From JAAYXS01 sp043820985 (GTDB lineage Bacteria; Planctomycetota; Phycisphaerae; UBA1845; Fen-1342): a stretch of DNA of 64,000 nt. The position numbers and the translations under genes are program-made. Where the stretch lies: NCBI GenBank assembly GCA_043820985.1, contig JBDRDH010000068.1:1-64000 (forward strand), in the 5' to 3' direction. This document shows, piece after piece, positions 1-8,503 of the stretch. Positions within the stretch are counted from its first letter, which is position 1. Each line of letters opens with the position of its first letter. The notes under the pieces were generated by a model, which was not told the origin of the DNA, made no database searches, and saw only the letters and a list, made by a program, of their open reading frames with translations.

Positions 1-83
1 ACCACCAGCCGGGCCCGGCGGAGCACGTCCAGATCGCCGCCGCGGACGTGGGCAGGAATGAACCAGTCAACGCCGGCCCTCAT
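1..83 (-). CDS. N-terminus of unidentified protein, cut by window edge
   Basis: An ATG at 83 opens a minus-strand frame that runs off the window after 27 codons. The visible peptide has an amphipathic start (DWFIPAHVRGG) and then LRRARLVV, which resembles the juxtamembrane start of multi-TM sensor kinases or cyclases whose first helix follows an RRARL-type segment. That likeness is from memory and weak. No clear Shine-Dalgarno sequence precedes the ATG, so the true start may lie upstream. Confidence 0.3.
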   Translation of the reverse strand, partial: MRAGVDWFIPAHVRGGDLDVLRRARLV

Positions 84-310
84 CCGGGATCGAAACCCGC
101 GTGCCGGGTGATGTGTTTCGCATGCGTTGCTCATGTTCACCATCCGAATCCAAGGCCAACGATCAGGCGATGTTGCGTCTGCTCGATGCTGCTCGGCCCG
201 TAGTCGATACCCAGCGGGATGCTGCTGACGCCAGCACCATACCGAGCGGCGCGGTCAAGCTGCACTCTTCGCGAAAGCATCGCCATAAGCTCCAGAACAT
301 CCAACTGCGA

Positions 311-589
311 TCACGGCTCCAGTGCCCCGGTTGAAACCGGCAGCCGCTTCTCGTCGTCGTTACTGTCCGCGGCGCGAGGATCCCTGCCCTGTGCCGTGCG
401 GCGGGCATGCCCAACTGCCGATTCCCCTTCCACGTATTTCAGGATGGCGGCCTTCGGAAACCGCCAGATCCGGCCGATCTTGCGCCCTGGCAGTTCGCCG
501 CGCGCGGCCAGACGGTAGACCGTCTCGCGTGAGACCCGCATGAACGCCGCCACTTCGCCGACAGTCAGTACATCTGGTGTCGTCGCCAT
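311..589 (-). CDS. Excisionase/MerR-like helix-turn-helix DNA-binding protein
   Basis: A 92-residue protein (ATG at 589; an in-frame TTG at 601 is the alternative). The N-terminal half is a typical HTH_17/excisionase winged helix: LTVGEVAAFMRVSRETVYRL, then a Gly-rich wing (PGRKIGRIWRF) and the helix leading to ILKYVEG. The last 35 residues are polar and low complexity. Such small proteins bind DNA as recombination directionality factors or simple regulators. No integrase or phage gene is visible next to it, so a role in excision is not supported here and a free-standing regulator is equally likely. Confidence 0.75.
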   Translation of the reverse strand: MATTPDVLTVGEVAAFMRVSRETVYRLAARGELPGRKIGRIWRFPKAAILKYVEGESAVGHARRTAQGRDPRAADSNDDEKRLPVSTGALEP

Positions 590-1182
590 AGGCCCACTCA
601 AGCCCTGCTTGGACCAATAGAGCCGAAGTTGGTTGAATACAGATAGAATCGGCAGATCGGTGCTGGGCGGTTGACGGGTAAGTGGCCTGAATTACCAGGC
701 AGCGCTGGTCGCACCGTCCGCGCAAGGTTATCGGACGCGACCATGCGAATGGCGGCGGGGCCGTTACGGCGAGAACGACAGCGACGTGGATCAGGGGGTT
801 CCTGTTCTACCATGGAATGGCGGGCTCGGTGCGTGTCTGTTCCCCGGAGGACGGAAGTCGGCATGTCGGCCAGGTTCGGCCGGTACCGCAACGGCAGTTC
901 TACCGCGCGCATACGTCGGCGCCATGACGTTGCTCCAGTTGTTTCCAAGGTTTGTGATGTTTCGGCCGCGGGAGCCGCCTGGTGTCGGGATGCGCGCCGC
1001 CGTAGGGGAATCGACAGTCTCGGAGCATGGTCGCGGGCGGGTGGTCAGTCCGAGGATCGGGCATGGCGACGATCGAGGTAAAAACGCATACACTATATGG
1101 AGTAACCAGACCACTCGCATAAGATCGAGTACCGCGGTCGCACGCCTGCTTGCTGTCGCTGTTTACATAGGAAGAGAATGAT
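590..1182. other. 593-bp non-coding stretch upstream of typA
   Basis: Short overlapping open frames occur on both strands, but none has a recognisable domain or convincing start. The last 100 bases before typA are more AT-rich (ACACTATATGG near 1090) and probably hold its promoter. An AGGAAGAG ribosome-binding site lies at about 1168-1175. Nothing else is recognised. Confidence 0.5.
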
Positions 1183-2994
1183 GTGATTAACAGAACCATT
1201 CGCAATGTTGCTATCATCGCCCACGTTGACCATGGTAAGACCACGCTGGTCGATCAGATGCTGCGGCAATGCGGCCAGTTTCGCGGCGCGCAGCTTAAGG
1301 GCGAGCGGATCCTCGACTCGAATGACCTCGAGCGCGAGCGGGGCATCACGATCCTCTCCAAGAACATCGCCATCGACTACCACGGCGTGAAGATCAACCT
1401 GATTGACACGCCCGGGCACTCCGACTTTGGCGGTGAGGTGGAACGTGTCCTCAAGATGGCCGATGGCTGTTTGCTGCTGGTGGATGCGTTCGAGGGGCCG
1501 ATGCCGCAAACGACGTTTGTGCTGCGCAAGGCGTTCGAGTACGGCTTGCGCCCGATCGTGGTGATCAACAAGGTGGATCGTCCCGACGCCCGCCCCGTGG
1601 ACGTCCACGATGAAGTCCTCGATCTGTTCATCGAGTTGGGAGCCGATGGAGACGTGCTTGAATTCCCTACGGTCTACTCTTCCGCGACGCAGGGCTACGC
1701 CACGCTCGATCCCGCCCAGCACTCGGACAACATCTTCGTCCTGTTCGACAAGATTCTCGAGCATGTGCCGACGCCGGAAGTTGATCCCGCGGCTCCGCTC
1801 CAGATGCTGATCACGACGCTCGACTACAACGACTACGTCGGTCGTATCGGGATCGGGCGTGTCTTTGCCGGCACAATCAGCGCCGCCCGCAACGTCACGG
1901 TCATCCATCTCGACGGCACGCGGGCCATTGAGAAAGTCGGCGAACTCTACGTTTTTGACGGCTTAGGCCGCAGGAAGGTCACGCAGGTGGCGGCCGGCGA
2001 CATCTGCGCGATTGTGGGGCTCGACTCGGTCGATATCGGCAATACGATCGCCGATCTGGATAATCCCAAACCGCTGCCGATCGTCCGCATCGACGAACCC
2101 ACGCTGCACATGACCTTCCGCGTCAACGACTCGCCCTTCACGGGTCGCTCGGGGAAATTCCTGACCAGCGGTCACCTGCGTGAGCGGCTCGACAAGGAGT
2201 TACAGCGCAACGTCGCCCTGCGTGTCGAGCCGGGCCCCACGCCCGAGGAGTTTCACGTGGCCGGCCGCGGGGTGTTGCACCTCTCGGTGCTGATCGAGAA
2301 CATGCGTCGCGAAGGATACGAATTGGCGGTTGGTAAGCCCAAGGTGGTTTTCCGCCAGTTGGACGGCAGGAAGACCGAACCGATCGAGATGTGCGTGGTC
2401 GAGGTGCCGACCGCGCACCTCGGCCCCGTCATGGAACTGATGGGCCTGCGCCGCGCGATCTGCAACAAGTTGGAGACGCGCGACAACCAGTCACGTATTG
2501 AGTTCACGATTCCCGCCCGCGGACTGATCGGTGTGCGCAACCGCCTGATGACGGCGACGCAAGGCACGATTATCATGCACCACAACTTCTATGAATACGA
2601 GTTCTTCCGCGGCAGCATCCCGCATCGCGCCAATGGCGTGTTGATCGCCTGTGAATCAGGCCAGGTAACAGCCTACGCCCTCGACAACCTCTCCGACCGC
2701 GGCGCTATGTTCGTCGCGCCTACCCAGCCGGTCTACAGGGGCCAGATCGTGGGCGAGCACTGCCGCGCCGGCGACGTTGTCGTTAACGTGTGTCGCGGGA
2801 AAAAGTTGACCAACATCCGTGCCGCCGCCGCTGACAAGACGGTGGTGCTCAAAGCGCCGCGCGAAATCACGCTCGAGATCGCCTTGGAATTCATTGAGGA
2901 CGACGAACTGGTGGAAGTCACGCCGGAGGCCTTCCGGTTGCGCAAGCGTCACCTGCACGAGATCGATCGCAAACGCGCCGCGCGCGGTCGTTGA
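1183..2994 (+). CDS. typA: GTP-binding protein TypA/BipA
   Basis: A 603-residue translational GTPase of normal TypA length. G1 is AHVDHGKT (residues 13-20), switch I holds ERGITI, G3 is DTPGH and G4 is NKVD. EF-G-like domains II, III and V follow, and the C-terminal TypA domain contains the RGLIGVRNRL segment. TypA associates with 70S ribosomes and is needed for ribosome assembly and stress growth. The start is GTG at 1183, supported by AGGAAGAG 8-14 bases upstream and by conserved INRTIRNVAIIAHVDH from the first residue. It is monocistronic by spacing. Confidence 0.97.
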   Translation: MINRTIRNVAIIAHVDHGKTTLVDQMLRQCGQFRGAQLKGERILDSNDLERERGITILSKNIAIDYHGVKINLIDTPGHSDFGGEVERVLKMADGCLLLVDAFEGPMPQTTFVLRKAFEYGLRPIVVINKVDRPDARPVDVHDEVLDLFIELGADGDVLEFPTVYSSATQGYATLDPAQHSDNIFVLFDKILEHVPTPEVDPAAPLQMLITTLDYNDYVGRIGIGRVFAGTISAARNVTVIHLDGTRAIEKVGELYVFDGLGRRKVTQVAAGDICAIVGLDSVDIGNTIADLDNPKPLPIVRIDEPTLHMTFRVNDSPFTGRSGKFLTSGHLRERLDKELQRNVALRVEPGPTPEEFHVAGRGVLHLSVLIENMRREGYELAVGKPKVVFRQLDGRKTEPIEMCVVEVPTAHLGPVMELMGLRRAICNKLETRDNQSRIEFTIPARGLIGVRNRLMTATQGTIIMHHNFYEYEFFRGSIPHRANGVLIACESGQVTAYALDNLSDRGAMFVAPTQPVYRGQIVGEHCRAGDVVVNVCRGKKLTNIRAAAADKTVVLKAPREITLEIALEFIEDDELVEVTPEAFRLRKRHLHEIDRKRAARGR

Positions 2995-3385
2995 CCGGAT
3001 CCCGAACGCGATCGTGGCGTCCCGCCGGCGTGGGCGCCCCAGGCATCTCACCGCGGAAGTCGCCACCGCCGCGCCCTGGCAACGGTCCCACCTCGCGGCC
3101 GTCGCAGCAGAGTGATGGGGGCGGGGGACAACCGGTCAGGTACCAATTCTCATCCACGCCGTCCCAGCAGTAACATTCGCCACCCATCCAGACGTATGCC
3201 GAGCGCGCCGTGCCAGTCATGTCATCGTTGCACCCGCGCCTCCAGGCGCACGCGTAGCCACTCATCTCGCAGGCTTCGACCCGGCCGTCCTCGCACGTGG
3301 CACACGAGCAGTCGCCGCACCCGGTGTACGGCGGCAGCCGCGATTCCACGAGCTTCAGTCCGCCCGATGCGGTTACGGTGCGGGA
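2918..3385 (-). pseudogene. Remnant of a Cys-rich secreted protein
   Basis: The minus-strand frame below a TGA at 3388-3386 reads a Cys-dense segment: CGDCSCATCEDG, EACEMSGYACAW, CNDDMTG, ECYCWDGVDENWYLTGCPP and LCCDG. From about 3385 to 3079 this looks like genuine extracellular protein, with 15 or more Cys and aromatic-rich spacing. It has no signal peptide and no ribosome-binding site; the only possible start is a GTG at 3349. Its 3' part turns into Arg/Pro-rich sequence and would overlap the convergent typA by 77 bases. The simplest reading is the surviving C-terminal piece of a larger gene. A short intact gene is the alternative. Confidence 0.4.
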
Positions 3386-3632
3386 TCAGGACTGCCCCAC
3401 AGAGCCACTAACGACCCCGGCGGTGTTGGTTGCGACCCGAGTCCGTGATTCGCCATTGCCGGAGAGTCACTTCGTACATCCGCGGGCACCGTGCGGAGCC
3501 TGGCTGGACAGACTATAGGCGCGGACCGGGAGATCCCGTTTCGTTGGCAACTGATGCTTGACGACGGCCCGGTACTCGGGTATCCCTCGACACACGGAAT
3601 GGACGATTGGCTTAATGGGGATGGTACATAAC

Positions 3633-4130
3633 ATGGCATTCGGGATCACCGAGGTGGAAGTCTGGGAAGGCGAGATCGAAGGCTGTGCCGGGGCTGTCTC
3701 AGAGCAGTTGGCCGAGGTCTTTCGGGCCGGTGCCAACCTGGATGTCATGATCTCCCGGCCCTGCCCGGTTTCCGCCAATGTCCGCCCGTCGTGTATGTCT
3801 GCTATTCGACATTGGTTATCCGGATCGCGCCCGCGCGAGTCAGTGCCCGGTACCAGCACGCTCTTTCTGGCCCCGCTGCGGGGCGAAGCCCAGACGAGAG
3901 CGGCGACCAAGGCCGGGCTGAGAAGGTCCACCGAGCGCTGGCTGCGTCTGGAAGGGCCGGATCGGCCGTGGCTGGCGGCGGGAATCGCGCGCACTCTCGC
4001 CGACGCCGAGATTAAGATGCGTTCGTTAACGGCGGCGGTGCTCGGCGAGCGTGCTGTGCTCTACCTCTCATTTGAGTCCGAAGCCGACGCACGCCGCGCG
4101 CGGCAGGCGCTCGCGCCGGTCCTGGACTGA
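3633..4130 (+). CDS. ACT-domain regulatory protein with internal insertion
   Basis: A 166-residue protein with two ACT-like halves. The first begins FGITEVEVWEGEI and continues AVSEQLAEVFRAGANLDVM. The second is LRLEGPDRPWLAAGIARTL followed by DAEIKMRSLTAAV. ACT domains bind amino acids or act as small sensors. As I recall the family, the beta strand after GANL-x-x-VI runs almost directly into PG-x-x-x-x-FLAPL. Here about 27 residues (CPVSANV through RPRES) separate the two, so this copy carries an insertion or compensated frameshifts. The start is ATG at 3633; ATG at 3615 is also possible, and neither has a good ribosome-binding site. Confidence 0.65.
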   Translation: MAFGITEVEVWEGEIEGCAGAVSEQLAEVFRAGANLDVMISRPCPVSANVRPSCMSAIRHWLSGSRPRESVPGTSTLFLAPLRGEAQTRAATKAGLRRSTERWLRLEGPDRPWLAAGIARTLADAEIKMRSLTAAVLGERAVLYLSFESEADARRARQALAPVLD

Positions 4131-4214
4131 GTAAGCGTGTGTGGGGGCATATTGGTATATTCTGGTGATCGCGGTTGTGATTTGTCGCGGCTGGTGGTAC
4201 TTGCCCTCATGTCA

Positions 4215-4790
4215 TCAAAACTGATCAAGATCGCGATACTCATAGTGGGATAAGTAATGCTCGTATTCCTCTGGCGCGCTATATAATGTGCCGCTCCGGC
4301 CGCACTGTCGGTCAAGCAAACAGGGGGCGCCATTGTCCCATTTGATGGGCCATGCGAGATTTACGTACCCGTCTTCATCGGCGGGCCAATTTATCCACCC
4401 TATGTAATAGCGACGCTGTTCCACAGGAGCATGCTCAGGCAAGCTGAATACGACTCGCAATAGCAGGAAGATCCTCGATTCAGCATCGCTGTTTAGAACT
4501 GTAGCGTTTGAAGCATCGATAATATATGTACTCAGAGCCTCCACCACGTCAGCACGATGGATTGTTTGCACAACGCGCGCGGTATCGACTAACCTATGCC
4601 ACTCTGCTTTCGAGAGATTCCGCGACTGACTCGGCCAAACAGGCAACTCGTCGAGTAGCGATACCAGGTTTTCTACGGCAGCCACGTCCTTCTGAGCGTG
4701 AAGCTTCTCGTCGTGCCTGCGTTCAGAAGCACATCCAACAATACTCAGCACGATTAGCCCAGCGCTAATGAGCAGTCTTTGAGCATTCAT
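4215..4790 (-). CDS. Predicted lipoprotein, unknown function
   Basis: A 191-residue protein starting at ATG 4790. The N-terminus MNAQRLLISAGLIVLSIVGC is a lipoprotein signal peptide whose lipobox (SIVGC) puts the acylated Cys at residue 20. The mature part is Asp/Glu- and aromatic-rich, with no motif I recognise. The frame stays open 66 codons upstream of this ATG, but that stretch lacks signal-peptide or domain character and covers repeat DNA, so the later ATG is preferred. It converges on the ACT gene with an 84-base gap. Confidence 0.65.
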   Translation of the reverse strand: MNAQRLLISAGLIVLSIVGCASERRHDEKLHAQKDVAAVENLVSLLDELPVWPSQSRNLSKAEWHRLVDTARVVQTIHRADVVEALSTYIIDASNATVLNSDAESRIFLLLRVVFSLPEHAPVEQRRYYIGWINWPADEDGYVNLAWPIKWDNGAPCLLDRQCGRSGTLYSAPEEYEHYLSHYEYRDLDQF

Positions 4791-4950
4791 AGTTGCACCC
4801 CAAATCGAAAACCTGACTCGCGTTTGGCACGGACGATTTTGAAAGACACTGACTGGCAGGCTGCCAGTGGCGTCCTTTGTATGCGAGATGAAGCATCCAG
4901 TCAAAGCACTGCTGGCATGGTAGTTGCGCACGCGCGGTTCGATTCGTGTT

Positions 4951-5032
4951 CCCCACGGCTGAAGCCATGGGGCACCCGGCGCGCGCATAGCGCGGGATGA
5001 ATCCCGCGGCTCGGCAGGAGCCTCGCCCTCCC
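4951..5032. repeat. Composite palindromic intergenic repeat
   Basis: Three elements in a row: a near-perfect palindrome at 4951-4972 (CCCCACGGCT, GA, AGCCATGGGG), a perfect hairpin at 4991-5008 (CGCGGGAT, GA, ATCCCGCG), and at 5006-5032 the 26-base GC-rich motif that starts CGGCTCGGCAGGAGCC and ends CTCGCCCTCCC. The last motif recurs at 47412-47437. The block lies just downstream of the C25 peptidase stop, and could act as a terminator or be a REP/MITE-like repeat. Confidence 0.7.
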
Positions 5033-5061
5033 GGAGGTAGCGGACTATTCCCGAATTCGCG

Positions 5062-7641
5062 CTAGCTGCCGACGATCAGGATGAAGTTGTCGATGTCGTA
5101 GGCGTTAATTTCGCCATCGCCGTTGCAATCGCCGCGATTGCGGTCACAGCCGGGGTATTGACCTTCGTAGTCGCACTCGACTGACAGGGCGCAGATGAAG
5201 CCGTCGATGTCGTAAGCGTTGACTTCGCCATCACAGTTCATGTCGCCGAGGCCGTCACACTCGTCGGGGATGCCGTTGCCGTTGAAATCGGTGCTGGTGC
5301 CGCTGGAGATATCCTGGTCGTCGGGGACGCCGTTCTCGTTGCAGTCCTCGAAGTCGACGAAGACGGCGGTGACGGAGTAGTCGTTGTCCATCAGGATATC
5401 GGTGGGATTCTCCGCGCCGGTCAGGGCGTCTCCCCAGTGATCGAAAGTCCAGCCATCAGCGCCTTCGGCGGTCAATTCGACCCAGGTGCCGGGGGCGTAG
5501 GTGCCGCCGGGCGGATCGAGCGTGACGCTGCCCTGGCCGGTGGTGTTGACGGTCAGAGTGTAGGTGGTGCCGTCTTGGACGTCGGCGTTGCCCTCGTAGG
5601 TCAGATAGTCATGCGCGGAAACGGTTACCAGCATGGTGCCGGTGCTGGTGGGCACAAAGCTGAAGGTAGCCAGGCCGGCCTCATTGGTGGTAGCGACCTC
5701 GTAGACGTCGTCATCCTTCCAGAGGCAGACGGTGGCGCCTTCGATCGGGTCGATGCCAGTGCCGCGATTGACCTGCACGGGGAAGGTGGAATAAACGCCG
5801 GTGGTCAGGGTTTCAGCGTGCGCGATGGAGAGGTCTTGGGGTGTTGAGGTCCAGATGGGCAACTCCGGATCGCCGAGCAGAGTCAGCTCGGTGAAGATGT
5901 AATCGTAATAGCCCTGCCCGGAGCAGACGTTTTTATGGAAAGAGAAGGCCGCGCCGAGGTTGTATTGGCGACTGGCGAAGATGGACGCGAAGAAGATGCG
6001 GTCGTAACGCAGCGAGACGCCGTCGGTCTGGTAGGGCTGGTACCAGCCGTAGCGCGAGTTACCGATGAAGGCTATACCCCCGCCGTTGGCGTTGCGCACG
6101 AAGGACTCGGCAATACAGGTATCGGCGGCATAATCGCAGGCCCAGCACCCGATTGAGTAGTAGATGCTCTGGCGATCACCGTTAGTGAGATTGCTCATAT
6201 CGGTGCGATTCATATAGTCGCCGTGCACTGTTCCGCCGGCGCCCATGACGTTGGTGCTGGAGTGGTCGATGTGGTTGACCAGGTTGTTGCCCTGGTTGAG
6301 GTAATTGAGGGAGTCGGCCAAGTGTGAGCCGGACTCACTGTCGTACTCGGTGCGGCAGGTCCAGTCGTCGGGGATCAGGATGGTACGGATGACCTCCTTG
6401 CAGCCCTCGCCCTCGCCGCTGCCATATTCGTTGAGATCGAAGCCGAGCATGGTGGCGATCTCGACGTAATCCGTCATGGGTGGATTCTGCTCGTAGGTAA
6501 ACACTTTGTTGATGAAAGTGCTGATGGCGGACGTGTCGCGCGTCGAGGCACGGCCGACGTGGACCTCACAGGTCAGATCGTCGTCGAAGTCGCCGTAGTA
6601 GGTGTCATTGGGGATGTCGTCATCCAGCACGTTCTTGATCTGGTATGGCACGGTGTTGGTGTCGCCGCCGAGCAGGAAGTAGATGGTGCCCCAGTTGCTG
6701 TATGCGTCTATGACAAAGGCGCGGATTTTTTCATAGTTGGTGCCGCTGTATCCGCCGCTGTTGTAGATCCAGTCGGTGGTGACGATAGTGGCCGGTACGC
6801 CGCGCTTGGTCTTCCAGTCGGCCAGGGGCTGGAAATCGTCCACCCAACTGGTCTGGGTGATGATGACGTAATCGTAGGTGCCGGCGGGCACGCCGCGCGT
6901 GAGGGGGCGCGGTTGATCCGAAACCCGCGGCGCGACGTGCTCGGGATTAATCACCAGGTTGGCCAGGGCGTTCTCGCAGGCCGCGCGACCGCTAGCGGAT
7001 ATGGTATCCGGCAGGTAGTCGCCGCAGACGTAGCCGCCGGTGCCTTCCAGTACCACTTCAATAGAGGTGTAGAGTTCTAGGCGGTGCTCGGCGGGGAAAT
7101 AGCGTAGTGGGGCGATCTGTAGTAATGCCATGCCCTGACCGGCCAGGTCGCTCTGGTGGATCAGTTGTACCGGCTGGGCGGGAAAAGCCTCCGTGGACTG
7201 GTAGGTGTCGGGATCGGGAGCGACGAAGTCCGCCGGAGTTGCTGGCGTTGAAACATGGCGGGGCGGTTGGGTGGGGAATATGTTGTAAGCGCCGGGCAGA
7301 GCCAGTGTTTCGAAACTCGCACATGACACCTTGGTGACGGACATGCCTGCTGGCAGGGCGATGTACAGCCGTTGCACGGGCAGCATGGGTTCACCGGGAG
7401 TATCCAACCAGAGACCATCGGCGAGCTGTACGCGGTCATACCCCAGTAGCTGATCGAATATCAGGTCTTCCGGGGTAAACGTAGCCGTATAGCGCACTTC
7501 ATGGATTTGGCCGTCAGTGAATGACTGTACAGGGCTGCTGGCATCTTGCGCCAGAGCACTGCCAGGTAGCACGATGGCGAGCAATAAGGTGAGGATTAGC
7601 TGGTCGCGTAGACGACCACCGCTGCTGAATACCTGACTCAT
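5062..7641 (-). CDS. Secreted gingipain-like C25 cysteine peptidase with dockerin-like C-terminus
   Basis: An 859-residue exported protein. Its signal peptide ends near ALAQ (residues 29-32), and a propeptide-like region follows to about 240. The C25 catalytic region spans about 255-600, beginning YDYVIITQTSW and DDFQPLADWKTKRGVPA. Likely catalytic residues are His460 in NHIDHSS and Cys499 or Cys502 in YYSIGCWACDY. After it come an Ig-like linker, a divergent InlB/Listeria-type beta-repeat (GTYAPGTWVELTAEGADGW), a calcium-type DFNGNGIPDECD segment, and two dockerin-like repeats with cores NAYDIDGFI and NAYDIDNFI. An AAAGGAG ribosome-binding site precedes ATG 7641. It probably degrades extracellular protein. 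Substrate and anchoring are unknown. Confidence 0.88.
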   Translation of the reverse strand: MSQVFSSGGRLRDQLILTLLLAIVLPGSALAQDASSPVQSFTDGQIHEVRYTATFTPEDLIFDQLLGYDRVQLADGLWLDTPGEPMLPVQRLYIALPAGMSVTKVSCASFETLALPGAYNIFPTQPPRHVSTPATPADFVAPDPDTYQSTEAFPAQPVQLIHQSDLAGQGMALLQIAPLRYFPAEHRLELYTSIEVVLEGTGGYVCGDYLPDTISASGRAACENALANLVINPEHVAPRVSDQPRPLTRGVPAGTYDYVIITQTSWVDDFQPLADWKTKRGVPATIVTTDWIYNSGGYSGTNYEKIRAFVIDAYSNWGTIYFLLGGDTNTVPYQIKNVLDDDIPNDTYYGDFDDDLTCEVHVGRASTRDTSAISTFINKVFTYEQNPPMTDYVEIATMLGFDLNEYGSGEGEGCKEVIRTILIPDDWTCRTEYDSESGSHLADSLNYLNQGNNLVNHIDHSSTNVMGAGGTVHGDYMNRTDMSNLTNGDRQSIYYSIGCWACDYAADTCIAESFVRNANGGGIAFIGNSRYGWYQPYQTDGVSLRYDRIFFASIFASRQYNLGAAFSFHKNVCSGQGYYDYIFTELTLLGDPELPIWTSTPQDLSIAHAETLTTGVYSTFPVQVNRGTGIDPIEGATVCLWKDDDVYEVATTNEAGLATFSFVPTSTGTMLVTVSAHDYLTYEGNADVQDGTTYTLTVNTTGQGSVTLDPPGGTYAPGTWVELTAEGADGWTFDHWGDALTGAENPTDILMDNDYSVTAVFVDFEDCNENGVPDDQDISSGTSTDFNGNGIPDECDGLGDMNCDGEVNAYDIDGFICALSVECDYEGQYPGCDRNRGDCNGDGEINAYDIDNFILIVGS

Positions 7642-8223
7642 ATCTGGAAAACTCCTTTCGGGGGGCTCTGACCGATAAGCCGGTGCCCACTATGGCAACA
7701 GCCGAGCGGCCGAGGATAGTTCTGTCGTGCTAGAGCCGGGAAACATATACAGGCCGACGTAGAGGTATGAACAACGACGGCGCGGCTTCTGTCCTTGCCC
7801 AGCACAACACCCAGCGCTAAGTGCACACAAGGATTGTGTGCTTTGTGCGGATCAGCGGCGCTGTTACACCACATGCGCCGCCAGTCTCCACACTCATCCT
7901 ATGCATATTAACAGATCGGCACGGCAGGGCCAACAAAAGAAAGATCAGCACATTCCCAAACGTCAGTGGCTTGAATCATGGCTTTCGGAGTCAAGAATGT
8001 GAGATTTTGGCCTGAAAGACCGATAACAGGACGAATATGTTTGGTCAGGGGAATAGGTTCTCGGGGATCTGATGATGGGACAGTCAGTCTGAAATGCGCT
8101 CACTTGCGTATCTGCAACTCGTCCAGTACGTTGCGTGATGAAGTTCGAGGTCATGAGCCGGGTCAGTGTCGTGCGTGAGCATGAGTGGCCCGGCTGATAT
8201 GTTATCTTGGGAGTTGCTATACG
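7642..8223. other. 582-bp divergent intergenic region
   Basis: It lies between the divergent C25 peptidase and NifU-like genes and should hold both promoters. The NifU-like gene has GGGAG at about 8210-8214. Short frames inside lack domains and good starts. I see no tRNA, riboswitch or strong hairpin. Confidence 0.4.
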
Positions 8224-8475
8224 ATGGCAGATAAGCCCGCCGAGGAAAAGACGCTACACCAACGTGTCGCGGAGGTAATTGACAGCATTCGCCCGTATAT
8301 CCAGTCTGATGGTGGCGATATTGAGTTGGTGGGGGTGGAAGATGGTATCGCCAAGGTGCGCCTGATGGGGGCATGTGTTGGTTGCCCGATGAGTGCGATG
8401 ACGCTTAAGGCGGGCGTGGAGCAGCGGGTACGCTCCCTGGTTCCAGAGATTAAATCCGTCGAGAACGTGGACTGA
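8224..8475 (+). CDS. NifU C-terminal-domain iron-sulfur scaffold protein
   Basis: An 83-residue stand-alone NifU C-terminal domain. The features are IRPYIQSDGGDIELVGVE (residues 22-39), then the cluster-binding pair Cys51 and Cys54 in MGACVGCPMS, and an amphipathic C-terminal helix. Nfu-type proteins hold and transfer 4Fe-4S clusters to apo-proteins. The start is ATG at 8224 with GGGAG upstream; the frame extends to 8185 without family sequence. It is unlinked here to other Isc/Suf genes and 10 kb from the NifX-type operon. Confidence 0.93.
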   Translation: MADKPAEEKTLHQRVAEVIDSIRPYIQSDGGDIELVGVEDGIAKVRLMGACVGCPMSAMTLKAGVEQRVRSLVPEIKSVENVD

Positions 8476-8503
8476 TTAGCGCTTGGCACAACACAGCCGG
8501 GTT

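Noticed and set aside
85..110. T-arm-like GGGTTTCGATCCCG sequence near the left edge
   Set aside because: No matching acceptor, D or anticodon arms could be found around it.
3467..3994. 175-codon minus-strand frame opposite the ACT gene
   Set aside because: Ser/Pro/Arg-rich with no domain; the plus-strand ACT motifs are convincing.
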